Source: Sinorhizobium garamanticum (GTDB lineage: Bacteria; Pseudomonadota; Alphaproteobacteria; Rhizobiales; Rhizobiaceae). From it: a DNA stretch of 64,000 nucleotides. A program made the position numbers and the translations under genes. Positions 46,661 to 56,875 of this stretch are shown one piece after another. Location: contig NZ_CP120373.1 of NCBI RefSeq assembly GCF_029892065.1, forward strand, positions 992,001-1,056,000. The letters are read 5' to 3'. The notes beneath the pieces are model-generated. The model did no database searches. It was not told where the DNA came from and saw only the letters and a program-made list of their open reading frames with translations. Each line of letters starts with the position of its first letter. The first letter of the stretch is position 1.

Positions 46661-48814
46661 TTATTCAGCCGCTTCGCCACCGTCCTTCTTCTCCGCCTTC
46701 TCGGCGACGACTTCCTTGCCGGTCGCCTGATCGACGACCTTCATGGAGAGGCGAACCTTGCCGCGCTCGTCGAAGCCCATCAGCTTGACCCAGACCTTGT
46801 CGCCTTCCTTGACGACATCGGTCGTCTTGGCGACACGCTCGGAGGCGAGCTGCGAGATGTGGACGAGGCCATCGCGGGCGCCGAAGAAGTTGACGAAGGC
46901 GCCGAAATCGGCGGTCTTGACGACCGTGCCTTCGTAGATCTGGCCGACTTCCGGCTCAGCGACGATCGAGTGGATCCACTTGCGGGCCGCTTCGATCTCC
47001 TTGGCGGAGGCGGATGCAATCTTGACCGTGCCGTCGTCTTCGATGTTGATCTTGGCGCCGGTCTTTTCGACGATCTCGCGGATGACCTTGCCGCCCGAAC
47101 CGATGACTTCACGGATCTTGTCGACCGGGATGTTCATCACTTCGATGCGCGGGGCGAATTCGCCGAGCTGGCCGCGGCTCTCGGAGATGGCCTTGGCCAT
47201 TTCGCCGAGAATGTGCAGGCGGCCGCCCCTGGCCTGGTTGAGGGCAACACCCATGATCTCTTCGGTGATGCCTTCAATCTTGATGTCCATCTGCAGCGAG
47301 GTGATACCGGCATCCGTGCCCGCAACCTTGAAGTCCATGTCGCCGAGATGGTCTTCGTCGCCGAGGATGTCGGAGAGAACGGCGAAGCGGTCATCTTCCT
47401 TGATGAGGCCCATGGCGATACCGGCGACGGGCTTGGCAAGCGGAACGCCTGCATCCATCAGCGCCAGCGAGGTACCGCAGACGGTGGCCATCGAGGAGGA
47501 GCCGTTGGACTCGGTGATTTCGGAGACGACGCGCAGCGTGTAGGGGAACTGTTCCGCCGTCGGCAGCATCGGGTGGATGGCGCGCCAAGCGAGCTTGCCG
47601 TGACCGATTTCGCGACGACCCGGAGAACCCATACGACCCGTTTCACCGACCGAGAAGGGCGGGAAGTTGTAGTGCAGCATGAAGTTTTCCTTGTACATGC
47701 CGGTCAAGGAATCGACATACTGCTCGTCTTCGCCCGTGCCAAGCGTGGCAACCACGATCGCCTGCGTCTCGCCGCGGGTGAAGAGCGAGGAACCGTGCGT
47801 GCGCGGCAGGATGCCGACTTCGGCGACGATCGGGCGGACCGTGACGAGGTCGCGGCCGTCGATGCGGCTCTGGGTGTCGAGGATGTTCCAGCGAACGATC
47901 TTGGCCTGCAGGTGCTTGAAGACGGCAGCGATCTCTTCGGCCGTGTGGGGAGGGTTCTCGAGGCCTTCCGGCAGGAAGTGTTCCTTCACCTTGGCCTTGA
48001 CGGCGTCGACAGCGGCGTAGCGGGCTGCCTTCTCGGTGATCTTGTAGGCATTGCGCAGCTCGTCTTCCGCGATCGACAGCATGGCGTTTTCGAGGGCGGA
48101 ATGATCTTCCGGCTCGAACTCGCGCGGCTCCTTAGCGGCGACTTCGGCGAGCTTGATGATCGCATCGATCACCGGCTGGAAGCCCTTCTGGCCGAAGACA
48201 ACGGCGCCGAGCATGATGTCTTCCGGCAGCTCCTTGGCTTCCGACTCGACCATCAGCACGGCTTCCTGCGTGCCGGCGACGACGAGATCGAGAGAGGATT
48301 CGTCCATCTCGTCGAGATGCGGGTTCAGCACATATTGGCCGTTGATGTAACCGACGCGGGCGCCGCCGATCGGGCCCATGAACGGGATGCCGGAAAGCGT
48401 CAGCGCGGCAGAGGCCGCAACCATCGAAACGATGTCCGGATTGTTCTCCAGGTCATGCTGCATGACCGTGACGATCACCTGGGTGTCGTTCTTGTAGCCT
48501 TCCGGAAAGAGCGGGCGGATCGGCCGGTCGATCAGGCGGGAAACGAGCGTTTCGTTTTCGCTCGGGCGGCCTTCGCGCTTGAAATAACCGCCGGGAATCT
48601 TGCCGGCCGCGTAGGTCTTTTCCTGGTAGTTGACGGTGAGCGGGAAGAAATCCTGGCCCGGCTTCGGTGCCTTGGCGGAAACAACGGTGGCAAGCACCAC
48701 CGTTTCGCCGTAGGTGGCGAGAACGGCACCGTCAGCCTGACGCGCGATCTTGCCGGTTTCGAGCTTGAGCGGACGCCCTGCCCATTCGATTTCTACCTTG
48801 TGGGTCTCGAACAT
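46661..48814 (-). CDS. pnp: Polyribonucleotide nucleotidyltransferase (PNPase)
   Basis: 717 residues. Two RNase PH domains ([20 protein letters not shown] and [18 protein letters not shown]), the helical linker, a KH domain ([20 protein letters not shown]) and an S1 domain ([19 protein letters not shown]) with an acidic tail. It degrades RNA 3'-5' with phosphate in the degradosome. A RIME copy and the rpsO terminator lie upstream. Confidence 0.97.
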   Translation of the reverse strand: MFETHKVEIEWAGRPLKLETGKIARQADGAVLATYGETVVLATVVSAKAPKPGQDFFPLTVNYQEKTYAAGKIPGGYFKREGRPSENETLVSRLIDRPIRPLFPEGYKNDTQVIVTVMQHDLENNPDIVSMVAASAALTLSGIPFMGPIGGARVGYINGQYVLNPHLDEMDESSLDLVVAGTQEAVLMVESEAKELPEDIMLGAVVFGQKGFQPVIDAIIKLAEVAAKEPREFEPEDHSALENAMLSIAEDELRNAYKITEKAARYAAVDAVKAKVKEHFLPEGLENPPHTAEEIAAVFKHLQAKIVRWNILDTQSRIDGRDLVTVRPIVAEVGILPRTHGSSLFTRGETQAIVVATLGTGEDEQYVDSLTGMYKENFMLHYNFPPFSVGETGRMGSPGRREIGHGKLAWRAIHPMLPTAEQFPYTLRVVSEITESNGSSSMATVCGTSLALMDAGVPLAKPVAGIAMGLIKEDDRFAVLSDILGDEDHLGDMDFKVAGTDAGITSLQMDIKIEGITEEIMGVALNQARGGRLHILGEMAKAISESRGQLGEFAPRIEVMNIPVDKIREVIGSGGKVIREIVEKTGAKINIEDDGTVKIASASAKEIEAARKWIHSIVAEPEVGQIYEGTVVKTADFGAFVNFFGARDGLVHISQLASERVAKTTDVVKEGDKVWVKLMGFDERGKVRLSMKVVDQATGKEVVAEKAEKKDGGEAAE

Positions 48815-49106
48815 GTTCTGTCCTTCGTGTGCGGGAGACCTTCCGCGGCTTTTGCAGCGCGGATGATCTGAGAGCCGCTTGGTGGTGGCGCATCACGGGC
48901 AAGACAACGGGAGGCTTCAAAACAAACCGGCTCGATCCCGTCTCGCCGTGCTGCCCGCGTGGCAGCTCCGGCGCGCGGGCGCCGAAGCATCCTGCAATCC
49001 TGCCCCATGACGGGCCATCGGTTGATCCGCGATACCGGCCCATCCGGTTCGCTGGACATTCTCTCCAATCCTCGCGCCTCAGGCGCCAGCGGAGAGACAA
49101 TTCTGC

Positions 49107-49207
49107 CGCGCGGTAGCGTCCTTTCAGACGCACAAAATTCGCAGCAGCACTTTGAATTTCTGCATGTTTCTATCCTTTAATCGGCACCGATTTAAGGAAG
49201 CATGCAG
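49107..49207 (-). repeat. RIME1-type repeat, copy H
   Basis: CGGTAGCGTCCTTTCAGACG, GCAGCAGCACTTTGAATTTC and the stem CCTTTAATCGG/CCGATTTAAGG ending in CATGCAG. It fills the rpsO-pnp intercistronic gap (48815-49268), which has no other gene. Confidence 0.8.
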
Positions 49208-49226
49208 CAGGCGATCAAGCGCCCAT

Positions 49227-49258
49227 AAAAAGCCGGCGGACCGCAAGCGGCCCGCCGG
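49227..49258 (-). terminator. Terminator of rpsO
   Basis: CCGGCGGACCGC and GCGGCCCGCCGG pair almost fully with a 2-nt loop, and a T-run (AAAA on the plus strand, 49227-49230) follows on the minus strand. It is 11 bp past the rpsO stop. Confidence 0.85.
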
Positions 49259-49268
49259 ACAAAGTCGT

Positions 49269-49538
49269 TTAGCGACGGATGCCCAGGGCACCGATCAGCT
49301 TGGTGTAGCGCGCTTCGTCTTTCTTCTTCAGATAGTCGAGGAGCGAACGACGGCTGGAAACCATCGCGAGAAGACCACGGCGGGAATGGTTGTCCTTCTT
49401 GTGGCCCTTGAAGTGTTCGGTCAGGTTGTTGATCCGTTCCGTCAGGAGCGCAACCTGGACTTCCGGAGAACCGGTGTCGCCTTCGACGGTCGCGAATTCC
49501 TTGATGAGCTGAGCCTTGCGCTCTGCAGTAATCGACAT
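49269..49538 (-). CDS. rpsO: 30S ribosomal protein S15
   Basis: 89 residues, the usual S15 length: [56 protein letters not shown] and [13 protein letters not shown]. It binds the 16S central domain early in assembly and represses its own translation. ATG 49538 has GGATCATCC-type upstream sequence but the protein length decides the start. Confidence 0.97.
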   Translation of the reverse strand: MSITAERKAQLIKEFATVEGDTGSPEVQVALLTERINNLTEHFKGHKKDNHSRRGLLAMVSSRRSLLDYLKKKDEARYTKLIGALGIRR

Positions 49539-49808
49539 CGGATGATCCTTTCGTTTCGAGGATTTCGGGGTCGCCGGCAGCCGGGATGTCGTCCAGCCGC
49601 GGCCGTTCATACGAAGAGGCAGTGCCTTTCGATGGCGTGCCTATAAACGAAATGGATCGAAAAGGAAAGGGTCATGGAACCAGGCATCCGGAGGCGACAC
49701 GCCACGCTTCAATTGCCGGTTGGCTGAAGGCGCGCCCACCGGTTTTCCGGGAATCGAGGTGCTATCCGGCAAACCCTTGAAAAGCGTCCGCGTCCATCAT
49801 TCTCGCAG

Positions 49809-51533
49809 TCAACTTCCGGTTTCGGCCGGTACCTCGCCCCTGCTGCTGCGCGGAATCCGGATATTCCATTCGATGCCGTCCGGGTGCATCGTCCGTTCGA
49901 GTTCGGCGCTCAGCGCCATGCCGAGCATGCGCTCGAGCACGACCGTTCCGAAACCCGTTCGCCCTGACGTTTGTTTCGGCGGCGCAATATCCGCTCCCTC
50001 TTCGCGCCAACGAATGGCGATCATTCCATCCGACACCGACCAGTCGAGCCTGATGATACCGGTCGCGTTGGCAAGTGCGCCATATTTGGTCGCGTTGGTC
50101 GCGAGTTCGTGCAACGCCATGCCGAGCATCTGTGCCACCTGCGTTTCCAACCGAACGGCCGGACCGCTCAGCACGATGCGCTGCGGGTCATCGGGAGCAA
50201 ACGGTTGCAGTTGGTTCTGCGCCAGTTCGCGGAAATCGACGCCGAGGGCGGCATTGGCGACCATCAGGTCGGTAGACCGGGCAAGGCCCGCGATGCGTTT
50301 TCGAAAGGCCTCGGCGAATTCCGAGGCGCTCTCGGTAGAAGAGGCGGACTGGTTCAACATCGATTGAATGACGGTGAGCTGGTTCTTCGAGCGGTGCGCG
50401 ACCTCTCTCATCAGAAAGCGGATTTCCCCTTCGGCCTTGGTGCGCGCCGCGGCCGCCCGGGCGAATGCGCTCGATACGTACTCGACCTCGGTGATCACGT
50501 ATCGACGCGGCTTTATGGGCTCGCCGGCACCAAGACGGCGCGCGTCCATGGCAAGCAGCTTCACCCCCTGCGAGAGCAGGCGGGCGATTGCCCACGAACC
50601 CGCAACTGCGATGCTTGCGAAGATAATGCCGCCAAGCGACAACCAGAGGAACGACCATAGTATCGGCGCATCGACAACCGCACGCGGCGCCCAGGCGACG
50701 ATGCGCCATCCGGTCACGATGGAAAACTCGGTCGCGACGCGGTAGTCCGCGCCGTTTTCGCTGATGTTGGCGACGCCGATACTGATCGCCGGCAGATTCT
50801 CCAGGAAGAAGGCATCGCCCGGTTTGACCGAGGCATCGGAGGACACTATCACCTTCCCGCTGCCATCCACCAGTGCCGCGTTCCAGCCGGGCGACAGCGT
50901 GTCGCGGTTGACGGCCTTCGCCATCCCGTCAGCGTCTTGCGTCAAGGCCAACAGATAGCTCTCCCCGGTTGCCAGCCTGACCGGAAGATAGACGTTGAAG
51001 GCCCATCGCCCGTCGGTGCTGTCGAAAAACACGCCGGAGACGAGCGGACCCTTGTTCTTGAAGGCAAGTTCGATCGATTCCGGATCGGACGCCTGTCCGA
51101 GTGGTGCACCAAAGGGAAGGTGGGTGTTCAGTCTCTGATTGTGGTTCCTGTCTATGACAATCAGATTGGAATCGGTGTCGGCCAGGGCGACGGAAGCGCG
51201 GTTGTAAAAGGCGCGCATGTCGCGCAGCTCGATCTCGCTCGATGTCGAAAGAACCTTGAGCGTCGTCAGCATGCCCTCGACCTCGCGCTCGACGATGCGC
51301 GCGACGGAGCCGGTCGAGGCGTTCAGGAGCGATGTCACGACCTGCTCCTGTGCATCCATGCTGCGTTTCAGGATGACGAAGGAGAAGATGAAGGAAGGGA
51401 TGATCGCGATCAGCAGCAACGAGACCAGATAGAAGCTGAAAGGCCGGCGGAGACGGTCCCGAACGAAGGCGGCGGCAGCCTGCAAGCCGCCGCGCGAAGC
51501 GTTTCCGTGGTCCTTCCCTGACACCTCAGTCAC
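49809..51533 (-). CDS. HWE-family sensor histidine kinase with periplasmic sensor domain
   Basis: 574 residues. Two membrane segments (about 35-55 and 295-320) enclose an extracytoplasmic sensor of some 240 residues. The kinase part has the H-box REVAHRSKNQLTVIQSM, the N-box LHELATNATKYGAL, the WxE motif in IRWREEG and a C-terminal GTVVLERMLG, all HWE traits. Partner regulator not seen. It lies between truB and rpsO, which are neighbours in S. meliloti 1021 as I recall, so it is probably accessory. Confidence 0.9.
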   Translation of the reverse strand: MTEVSGKDHGNASRGGLQAAAAFVRDRLRRPFSFYLVSLLLIAIIPSFIFSFVILKRSMDAQEQVVTSLLNASTGSVARIVEREVEGMLTTLKVLSTSSEIELRDMRAFYNRASVALADTDSNLIVIDRNHNQRLNTHLPFGAPLGQASDPESIELAFKNKGPLVSGVFFDSTDGRWAFNVYLPVRLATGESYLLALTQDADGMAKAVNRDTLSPGWNAALVDGSGKVIVSSDASVKPGDAFFLENLPAISIGVANISENGADYRVATEFSIVTGWRIVAWAPRAVVDAPILWSFLWLSLGGIIFASIAVAGSWAIARLLSQGVKLLAMDARRLGAGEPIKPRRYVITEVEYVSSAFARAAAARTKAEGEIRFLMREVAHRSKNQLTVIQSMLNQSASSTESASEFAEAFRKRIAGLARSTDLMVANAALGVDFRELAQNQLQPFAPDDPQRIVLSGPAVRLETQVAQMLGMALHELATNATKYGALANATGIIRLDWSVSDGMIAIRWREEGADIAPPKQTSGRTGFGTVVLERMLGMALSAELERTMHPDGIEWNIRIPRSSRGEVPAETGS

Positions 51534-51762
51534 CCGGGTCGCCTTTCACCGTCTATCGTCGCGCCGCCGGTGGCCAACGATCGAACGAGGTCCCGTGCGC
51601 TCCTGCGCGTCGGCCGCACAACCACTACCGGTTGACGCGCATGGCAAAATCGCGATCTCGGATTGGCCCCAACTGCCGCGAACGGCCATATCCGCAGCTT
51701 GCGCCGAATAGATCGAATCGTCTCCCGCGATCATGCGTCAGCGTTTCGCCAAACGCAAACCG

Positions 51763-51864
51763 CCTGCAGCGCCGCGCGCCTCTTCAGACGCGCAAAAGGC
51801 GCTGTAGCGCTTTGAATTGCTGCATGTTTTTATCCTTAAATCGGCGACGATTTAAGGAAACATG
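51763..51864 (-). repeat. RIME1-type repeat, copy I
   Basis: The most complete copy: CTGCAGCGCCGCGCGCCTCT, GGCGCTGTAGCGCTTTGAAT, TGCTGCATG and TCCTTAAATCGGCGACGATT. It ends 2 bp before the truB stop codon triplet, so truB mRNA would run straight into it. The rest of the gap 51534-51866 has no gene. Confidence 0.85.
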
Positions 51865-51866
51865 GA

Positions 51867-52802
51867 TCACGGCGTGGCAAACACCCGCTTCGGCCGGAAT
51901 TCGCCTTCGGCGATCTCGCCGATCGCCACGAGCTTGCCGCGCGCCGTTGCATAGGCCTCGGGAGCAGGCAGCGGTGCCTCGCGGCCACGCAGGATGATCG
52001 GATTGCCCATCTTGAGGCGATGCGCCTGATCATCGTTGACGGCGATGTGCGGCAGGTCGGAAAGAGCCTCGCCCGTCTCGATCAGGAAGTCGTCCAGCGC
52101 GGCAAGCCGCTCGCCATCGTCCTCGATCTTCTCCAGCGCGACGAGGTCGGCAAGCGGCACCATGTCATCTTCGCCGAAGGGAGCCACGAAAGTGCGGCGG
52201 AGCGAAGCGATATGCCCGAAGCAGCCGAGATCGCGGCCCATATCGCGGGCAAGCGAGCGAACATAGGTTCCCTTGCCGCACTCGATCTCGAAATGCGCGA
52301 GATGCGGCGTGCATCCGATCAGCGAAAGCCGAAAAACCTCCACTTCCCGGGCCGGAATTTCTACCGTCTCCCCCTCGCGAGCGAGATCGTAGGCGCGTTC
52401 GCCGTCAATCTTGATCGCCGAGAATTGCGGCGGCACCTGGCTAATCACACCGGTATATTTCGGCAGCAGGGCGCGGATCGCCTCTTCCTTCGGCCGCTCT
52501 GCGGACGAGCGGACGACTTCGCCCTCAAGATCGTCGGTCGTCCGCTCCTCGCCCCAGGCGACGGTGAACTCGTAGATCTTGCGCCCATCCATCACGTAGG
52601 GGACGGTCTTCGTCGCGTCACCAAGCGCTATCGGCAGCATGCCGGAGGCGAGCGGATCGAGCGTGCCGGCGTGACCCGCCTTCTGCGCCTTGAACAGCCA
52701 CTTGATCTTGGAAACGGCCTCGGTGGAACCGAAATCGAGCGGCTTGTCGAGGATCAGCCAGCCCGAGATCGGGCGACCCTTGGGTTTGCGCGGTTTGGAC
52801 AT
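51867..52802 (-). CDS. truB: tRNA pseudouridine-55 synthase
   Basis: 311 residues. The catalytic Asp is in [33 protein letters not shown] and the later [22 protein letters not shown] are TruB marks, with a C-terminal PUA-like domain. It makes pseudouridine 55 in the T-loop. ATG 52802 follows rbfA by 9 bp, so they are cotranscribed. Its end abuts RIME copy I. Confidence 0.96.
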   Translation of the reverse strand: MSKPRKPKGRPISGWLILDKPLDFGSTEAVSKIKWLFKAQKAGHAGTLDPLASGMLPIALGDATKTVPYVMDGRKIYEFTVAWGEERTTDDLEGEVVRSSAERPKEEAIRALLPKYTGVISQVPPQFSAIKIDGERAYDLAREGETVEIPAREVEVFRLSLIGCTPHLAHFEIECGKGTYVRSLARDMGRDLGCFGHIASLRRTFVAPFGEDDMVPLADLVALEKIEDDGERLAALDDFLIETGEALSDLPHIAVNDDQAHRLKMGNPIILRGREAPLPAPEAYATARGKLVAIGEIAEGEFRPKRVFATP

Positions 52803-52811
52803 GGGTCTTTC

Positions 52812-53225
52812 TTATTTTTCTTTTTCGTCGTCGGTATCGGAATCGAGGTCGCGGCTGACCTCCGGCGAGCGCAGCAGCGCGTCGATCTTCTGATAATTGT
52901 CGAAGCTCGTGTCGTCTCTGAAACGGACGTCCGGCATGTATTTCATCTGCCGGAGCTGCGGCCCCAGGCGCCCGCGGATGAACTTCGCGTTCCGGTTCAA
53001 TGCCTCGATGATCGCGCCATGGTCGGCCATGCCGAGCGGGGTGACATAGGCTGTGGCGATCTTCAGATCCGGCGACATGCGCACCTCGGAAATGGATATC
53101 ACCGTCTTTTCGATCAATGGATCGCGCACCTCGCCACGCTGCAGAACCTGCGTGATCGCGGCGCGCACCTGTTCTCCCACGCGCAGCATGCGCTGGGAAG
53201 GAGCGGAGGATGTGGATCTGGTCAT
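52812..53225 (-). CDS. rbfA: Ribosome-binding factor A
   Basis: 137 residues, KH-like fold: [40 protein letters not shown] and [20 protein letters not shown]. RbfA helps 16S 5' maturation in cold or rapid growth. A Glu/Asp/Lys tail closes the chain. It follows infB after a likely terminator. Confidence 0.96.
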   Translation of the reverse strand: MTRSTSSAPSQRMLRVGEQVRAAITQVLQRGEVRDPLIEKTVISISEVRMSPDLKIATAYVTPLGMADHGAIIEALNRNAKFIRGRLGPQLRQMKYMPDVRFRDDTSFDNYQKIDALLRSPEVSRDLDSDTDDEKEK

Positions 53226-53347
53226 CGTACTTACCTCGGATCACGTCATGATCTTGGATTGAATTCGCTCAAATCACAGACGGGATCGATTTCAATGAAA
53301 TGCGGGATGCGGGCGTAGAACCGCCCGCTTCTTTCCAATCCCGCTTC

Positions 53348-53385
53348 AAAAAGTGCGAGCGCCGAACATGAGCCGGCGCCCGCAC
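53348..53385 (-). terminator. Hairpin with T-run between infB and rbfA
   Basis: GTGCGAGCGCCG and CGGCGCCCGCAC pair over 12 bp with one mismatch and a 9-nt loop; AAAAA on the plus strand gives the minus-strand T-run. It should at least partly end transcription after infB. Confidence 0.65.
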
Positions 53386-53405
53386 AATCTCCAACCGGAC
53401 GGAAA

Positions 53406-56072
53406 TCAGAGTGTGCGCGTGATGTGTTCGACGCGGAAGCACTCGATCGTATCGCCGGCGCGGATGTCTTCGTAGTTTTCGAAGGCCATGCCGCATTCCT
53501 GGCCGGCCTGAACTTCCGAAACTTCGTCCTTGAAGCGCTTGAGCGTCTTGAGCTTGCCCTCGTGGATGACGACGTTGTCGCGCACCAGACGGACGCCCAC
53601 GCCACGCTCGACCTTGCCCTCGGTGACACGGCAACCCGCGACCTTGCCGACCTTGGTGATGTTGAACACCTCCAGGATCTCGGCATTGCCGAGGAAGGTT
53701 TCGCGCCGTTCGGGCGAGAGCAGACCGGACATCGCCGCCTTCACGTCATCCACCAGATCGTAGATGATGTTGTAGTAGCGGATTTCGATGCCAGAGCGTT
53801 CGGCCGCATCGCGCGCCTGCTTGTTGGCGCGGACGTTGAAGCCGATGATCGCGGCATTCGAGGCTTCGGCAAGCGAGATATCCGACTCGGTGATACCGCC
53901 CGCACCCGAGTGCACGATGCGCGCACGCACCTCGTCGGTCCCGAGCTTTTCCAGAGCGCCGGCGATCGCCTCGATCGAGCCCTGCACGTCGCCCTTGATG
54001 ACCAGCGGGAACTCCTTCAAGCCGGAGGTATGGAGCTGGCTCATCATCTGCTCGAGCGAACCGCGCGAGCCGGACTGGCGCGCAACCATCTTTTCACGGG
54101 CAAGCCGCTGGCGATATTCGGAAATCTCGCGCGCACGGCTTTCGTTCTCGACGACCGCGAACTTGTCGCCGGCGGCCGGCGTACCGGAGAGACCGAGGAC
54201 TTCGACCGGGGTCGACGGGCCGGCCGACTTCACGTGTTCGCCCTTGTCGTTGACGAGGGCGCGCACGCGACCCCACTGGTCGCCGGCAACGATGATCTGG
54301 CCGGGGGTAAGCGTACCCTTCTGCACGAGAACGGTCGCGACGGCACCGCGGCCGCGATCGAGCTCGGCTTCCACCACCGTTCCTTCAGCTGTCCGGTTCG
54401 GATTGGCCTTGAGATCGAGGATTTCGGACTGCAGCAGGATCGCCTCGAGCAGCTTGTCGAGGTTGGTGTGGTTCTTCGCCGAGACTTCGACATCGAGAAC
54501 TTCACCACCCATCGATTCGACGAAGACTTCGTGCTGCAACAGCTCGGTGCGGACCTTTTGCGGGTTCGCCGTCGGCTTGTCGATCTTGTTGATCGCCACG
54601 ATGATCGGCACATTGGCCGCCTTGGCGTGGTTGATCGACTCGATCGTCTGCGGCATCACGCTGTCATCGGCCGCCACGACGAGGACGGCAATGTCCGTCG
54701 CCTGGGCACCGCGAGCACGCATCGCCGTGAAGGCAGCGTGGCCGGGAGTGTCGATGAAGGTGATCTTCTGACCGCTCTGCTCGACCTGGTAGGCGCCGAT
54801 GTGCTGGGTGATGCCACCGGCTTCGCCGGCGACCACGTTGGCGTGGCGGATCGCATCGAGCAGCGACGTCTTGCCGTGGTCGACGTGGCCCATGATCGTG
54901 ACGATCGGCGGACGCGGCTCCATGTTCTCTTCGGTATCCGTGATGTTGAAGATGCCCTCTTCGACATCCGACTCCGAGACGCGCTTGACCGTGTGACCGA
55001 ATTCGCCGGCGATAAGCTCGGCGAGATCGGCATCGATCAGGTCGCCCGGCTTCATCATCTGGCCTTCCTTCATCAGGAACTTGATGACGTCGACCGCACG
55101 TTCGGACATACGCTGCGACAGTTCCTGAATGGTGATGGTCTCCGGCAGAACGACTTCGCGCGAGATCTTCTCACGGGTCTCCTGCATCTGGCTGCGCTTG
55201 AACTTTTCCTGCCGGCGACGCATCGCCGAGAGTGAACGTCCGCGCTGACTGCCGTCTTCGTCGACAGCAGCCGTCAATGTCAGCTTGCCCTGACGACGAC
55301 CGTCATCGCCCTTCGGGCGCGTGACCGGCTTTGCGGGTTCCGGACGCACGACCTTGCCCCGTGCGGGACCGGCGCCGCGTGCGCCGCGCTCGTCCTCTTC
55401 CTCGGCACCTGCGCGACGGCCGCGAGGCGCGACGGCGGCAGGCGCCAGCGGCGCGGCGGGAGCCGGACGCGGCGGCTGCGGGCGTGCGTCGGGGCGGCGT
55501 TCCGCCGTGACTGCGGGAGCAGCTACAGACGGCTGCTCTTCCTCGACCTTTTCGGCGGCGCCGGCCGGACGTGCTGCCTCTTCGGCGGCGCGGCGAGCGG
55601 CCTCTTCCCGTTCGCGTGCGGCACGCTCTTCTTCCTCGCGCCGACGGCGGGCTTCCTCTTCGGCGCGGCGCTTGGCTTCTTCGACCTCGCGGATCTGGGC
55701 TTCCGCCAAGGCGCGACGGCGGGCTTCCATCTCGCCAGCGGACAGATCGTTGAGCACAACGCCGCCACGCGGACGGTTCTGCTCATGGCGCGGCTGATGC
55801 GGTTGCGGCTGCGGCGCGGGGCGGCCCGACGGCTGGGGCGGCATGGGGCGCTGCTCCGGCGCACGTGCTGCCGGCGTCGCGCTCATGGGCGTGATCGGCC
55901 GTTCATCTTCGGGACGGGAATGGCGCCGCTTCTTGGTTTCAACCACTACCGCCTTTGTGCGGCCGCGGCCCATGTCCTGACGCACTGTTCCCTGCTGAAC
56001 CCCGGAGGGTTTCAGGGTCAGCGTCTTCTTGCCCGCTACGCTGAGTGTCTTGTCGTCTTTGTTGTCGGTCAT
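53406..56072 (-). CDS. infB: Translation initiation factor IF-2
   Basis: 888 residues. The long N-terminal part is Ala/Glu/Arg-rich ([20 protein letters not shown] and a Pro/Ala stretch), then IF2_N and the G-domain: G1 [10 protein letters not shown]3 DTPGHAAF, G4 NKID, then domains II-IV ending in [16 protein letters not shown]-2 delivers initiator tRNA with GTP. Near-identical alphaproteobacterial N-terminal repeats are normal. Confidence 0.97.
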   Translation of the reverse strand: MTDNKDDKTLSVAGKKTLTLKPSGVQQGTVRQDMGRGRTKAVVVETKKRRHSRPEDERPITPMSATPAARAPEQRPMPPQPSGRPAPQPQPHQPRHEQNRPRGGVVLNDLSAGEMEARRRALAEAQIREVEEAKRRAEEEARRRREEEERAAREREEAARRAAEEAARPAGAAEKVEEEQPSVAAPAVTAERRPDARPQPPRPAPAAPLAPAAVAPRGRRAGAEEEDERGARGAGPARGKVVRPEPAKPVTRPKGDDGRRQGKLTLTAAVDEDGSQRGRSLSAMRRRQEKFKRSQMQETREKISREVVLPETITIQELSQRMSERAVDVIKFLMKEGQMMKPGDLIDADLAELIAGEFGHTVKRVSESDVEEGIFNITDTEENMEPRPPIVTIMGHVDHGKTSLLDAIRHANVVAGEAGGITQHIGAYQVEQSGQKITFIDTPGHAAFTAMRARGAQATDIAVLVVAADDSVMPQTIESINHAKAANVPIIVAINKIDKPTANPQKVRTELLQHEVFVESMGGEVLDVEVSAKNHTNLDKLLEAILLQSEILDLKANPNRTAEGTVVEAELDRGRGAVATVLVQKGTLTPGQIIVAGDQWGRVRALVNDKGEHVKSAGPSTPVEVLGLSGTPAAGDKFAVVENESRAREISEYRQRLAREKMVARQSGSRGSLEQMMSQLHTSGLKEFPLVIKGDVQGSIEAIAGALEKLGTDEVRARIVHSGAGGITESDISLAEASNAAIIGFNVRANKQARDAAERSGIEIRYYNIIYDLVDDVKAAMSGLLSPERRETFLGNAEILEVFNITKVGKVAGCRVTEGKVERGVGVRLVRDNVVIHEGKLKTLKRFKDEVSEVQAGQECGMAFENYEDIRAGDTIECFRVEHITRTL

Positions 56073-56177
56073 TCCGTTCCGTTCCTAGCGATCAGGGCCG
56101 GATACGAAATACCTGACCCTGTCTTCCAAATTGTCTCAAACAATGCTCGCGATGCCGGCCCTTGCCGGTGACGCGTG

Positions 56178-56870
56178 TCATTGCTGTGGCTTGCCAGCGC
56201 CGCCTTCGGCCCGGACCGGGACAGATCCTCGGTACTTTTCGAGCATGATTGCGCGCTTCACTACACCCTCACCCGCCTGCCCTGCAAGCGCTGCGGCATG
56301 GATAAAAGCATTACTTCCCAAAAGCCCCTCCATTTCCGCCACCGTGAAGGAGCGGAATGCGGGTATTTCCGTTTCATTCTCAACCACGAAGCTCATCGCC
56401 TTGCGAGCCTGATCGATCTTGCGAACGCCGTCGGCAGCCGCATCGATCGCGTGGAAGACGCCAAGCGCCGCGAGACCACGCACCGCCTGTTCAGTCTTTG
56501 TCGCCCCGGAGACGAACTGGCCGGCCTTACGCGCCATGTTCATCATTCCGGCAAGCTGCTCGACAAGCAACCTGTCGACGTCGTCCGCCAGCGCCGCGTC
56601 GGCCCTGACATCGGCCTTGAGGGCACGGGCGAAGAGCTTCTTCGCCACCGCCTTCTCGACGAGCGCCCGCTCCGCCTTGATCCAGCATCCGCGCCCGGGA
56701 AGCTGCCGCTTCAGGTCCGGCACGACGCGTCCGTCGGGGCCTGCGACGAAGCGGATCAGCTCGTCCGGAGAACCGCTCTCGCGGCTGACGATGCAGGTCC
56801 GGGTGCTGCCGCTCCGGTCCTTCGGACCCTTGTCCGAAGGCAGGGTGTCAGCATCGGTTTCCGTTATCAT
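56178..56870 (-). CDS. YlxR/DUF448 RNA-binding protein with L7Ae-like C-terminal domain
   Basis: 230 residues. The YlxR part has STRTCIVSRESGSPDELIRFV and GRGCWIKAERALVEKAVAKK, a nucleic-acid fold found between nusA and infB in many bacteria. A second part (LLVEQLAGMMNMARKAGQFV and VFHAIDAAADGVRK) resembles an L7Ae/Gadd45-like domain. It overlaps no gene and leaves 5 bp to nusA. Confidence 0.9.
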   Translation of the reverse strand: MITETDADTLPSDKGPKDRSGSTRTCIVSRESGSPDELIRFVAGPDGRVVPDLKRQLPGRGCWIKAERALVEKAVAKKLFARALKADVRADAALADDVDRLLVEQLAGMMNMARKAGQFVSGATKTEQAVRGLAALGVFHAIDAAADGVRKIDQARKAMSFVVENETEIPAFRSFTVAEMEGLLGSNAFIHAAALAGQAGEGVVKRAIMLEKYRGSVPVRAEGGAGKPQQ

Positions 56871-56875
56871 CGTGA

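Noticed and set aside
46565..48871. 768-residue open frame opposite pnp
   Set aside because: Low-complexity Asp/Arg/Leu sequence from antisense of a conserved gene; no family features.
53424..55235. 603-residue open frame opposite infB
   Set aside because: Antisense shadow of infB with no own signals.
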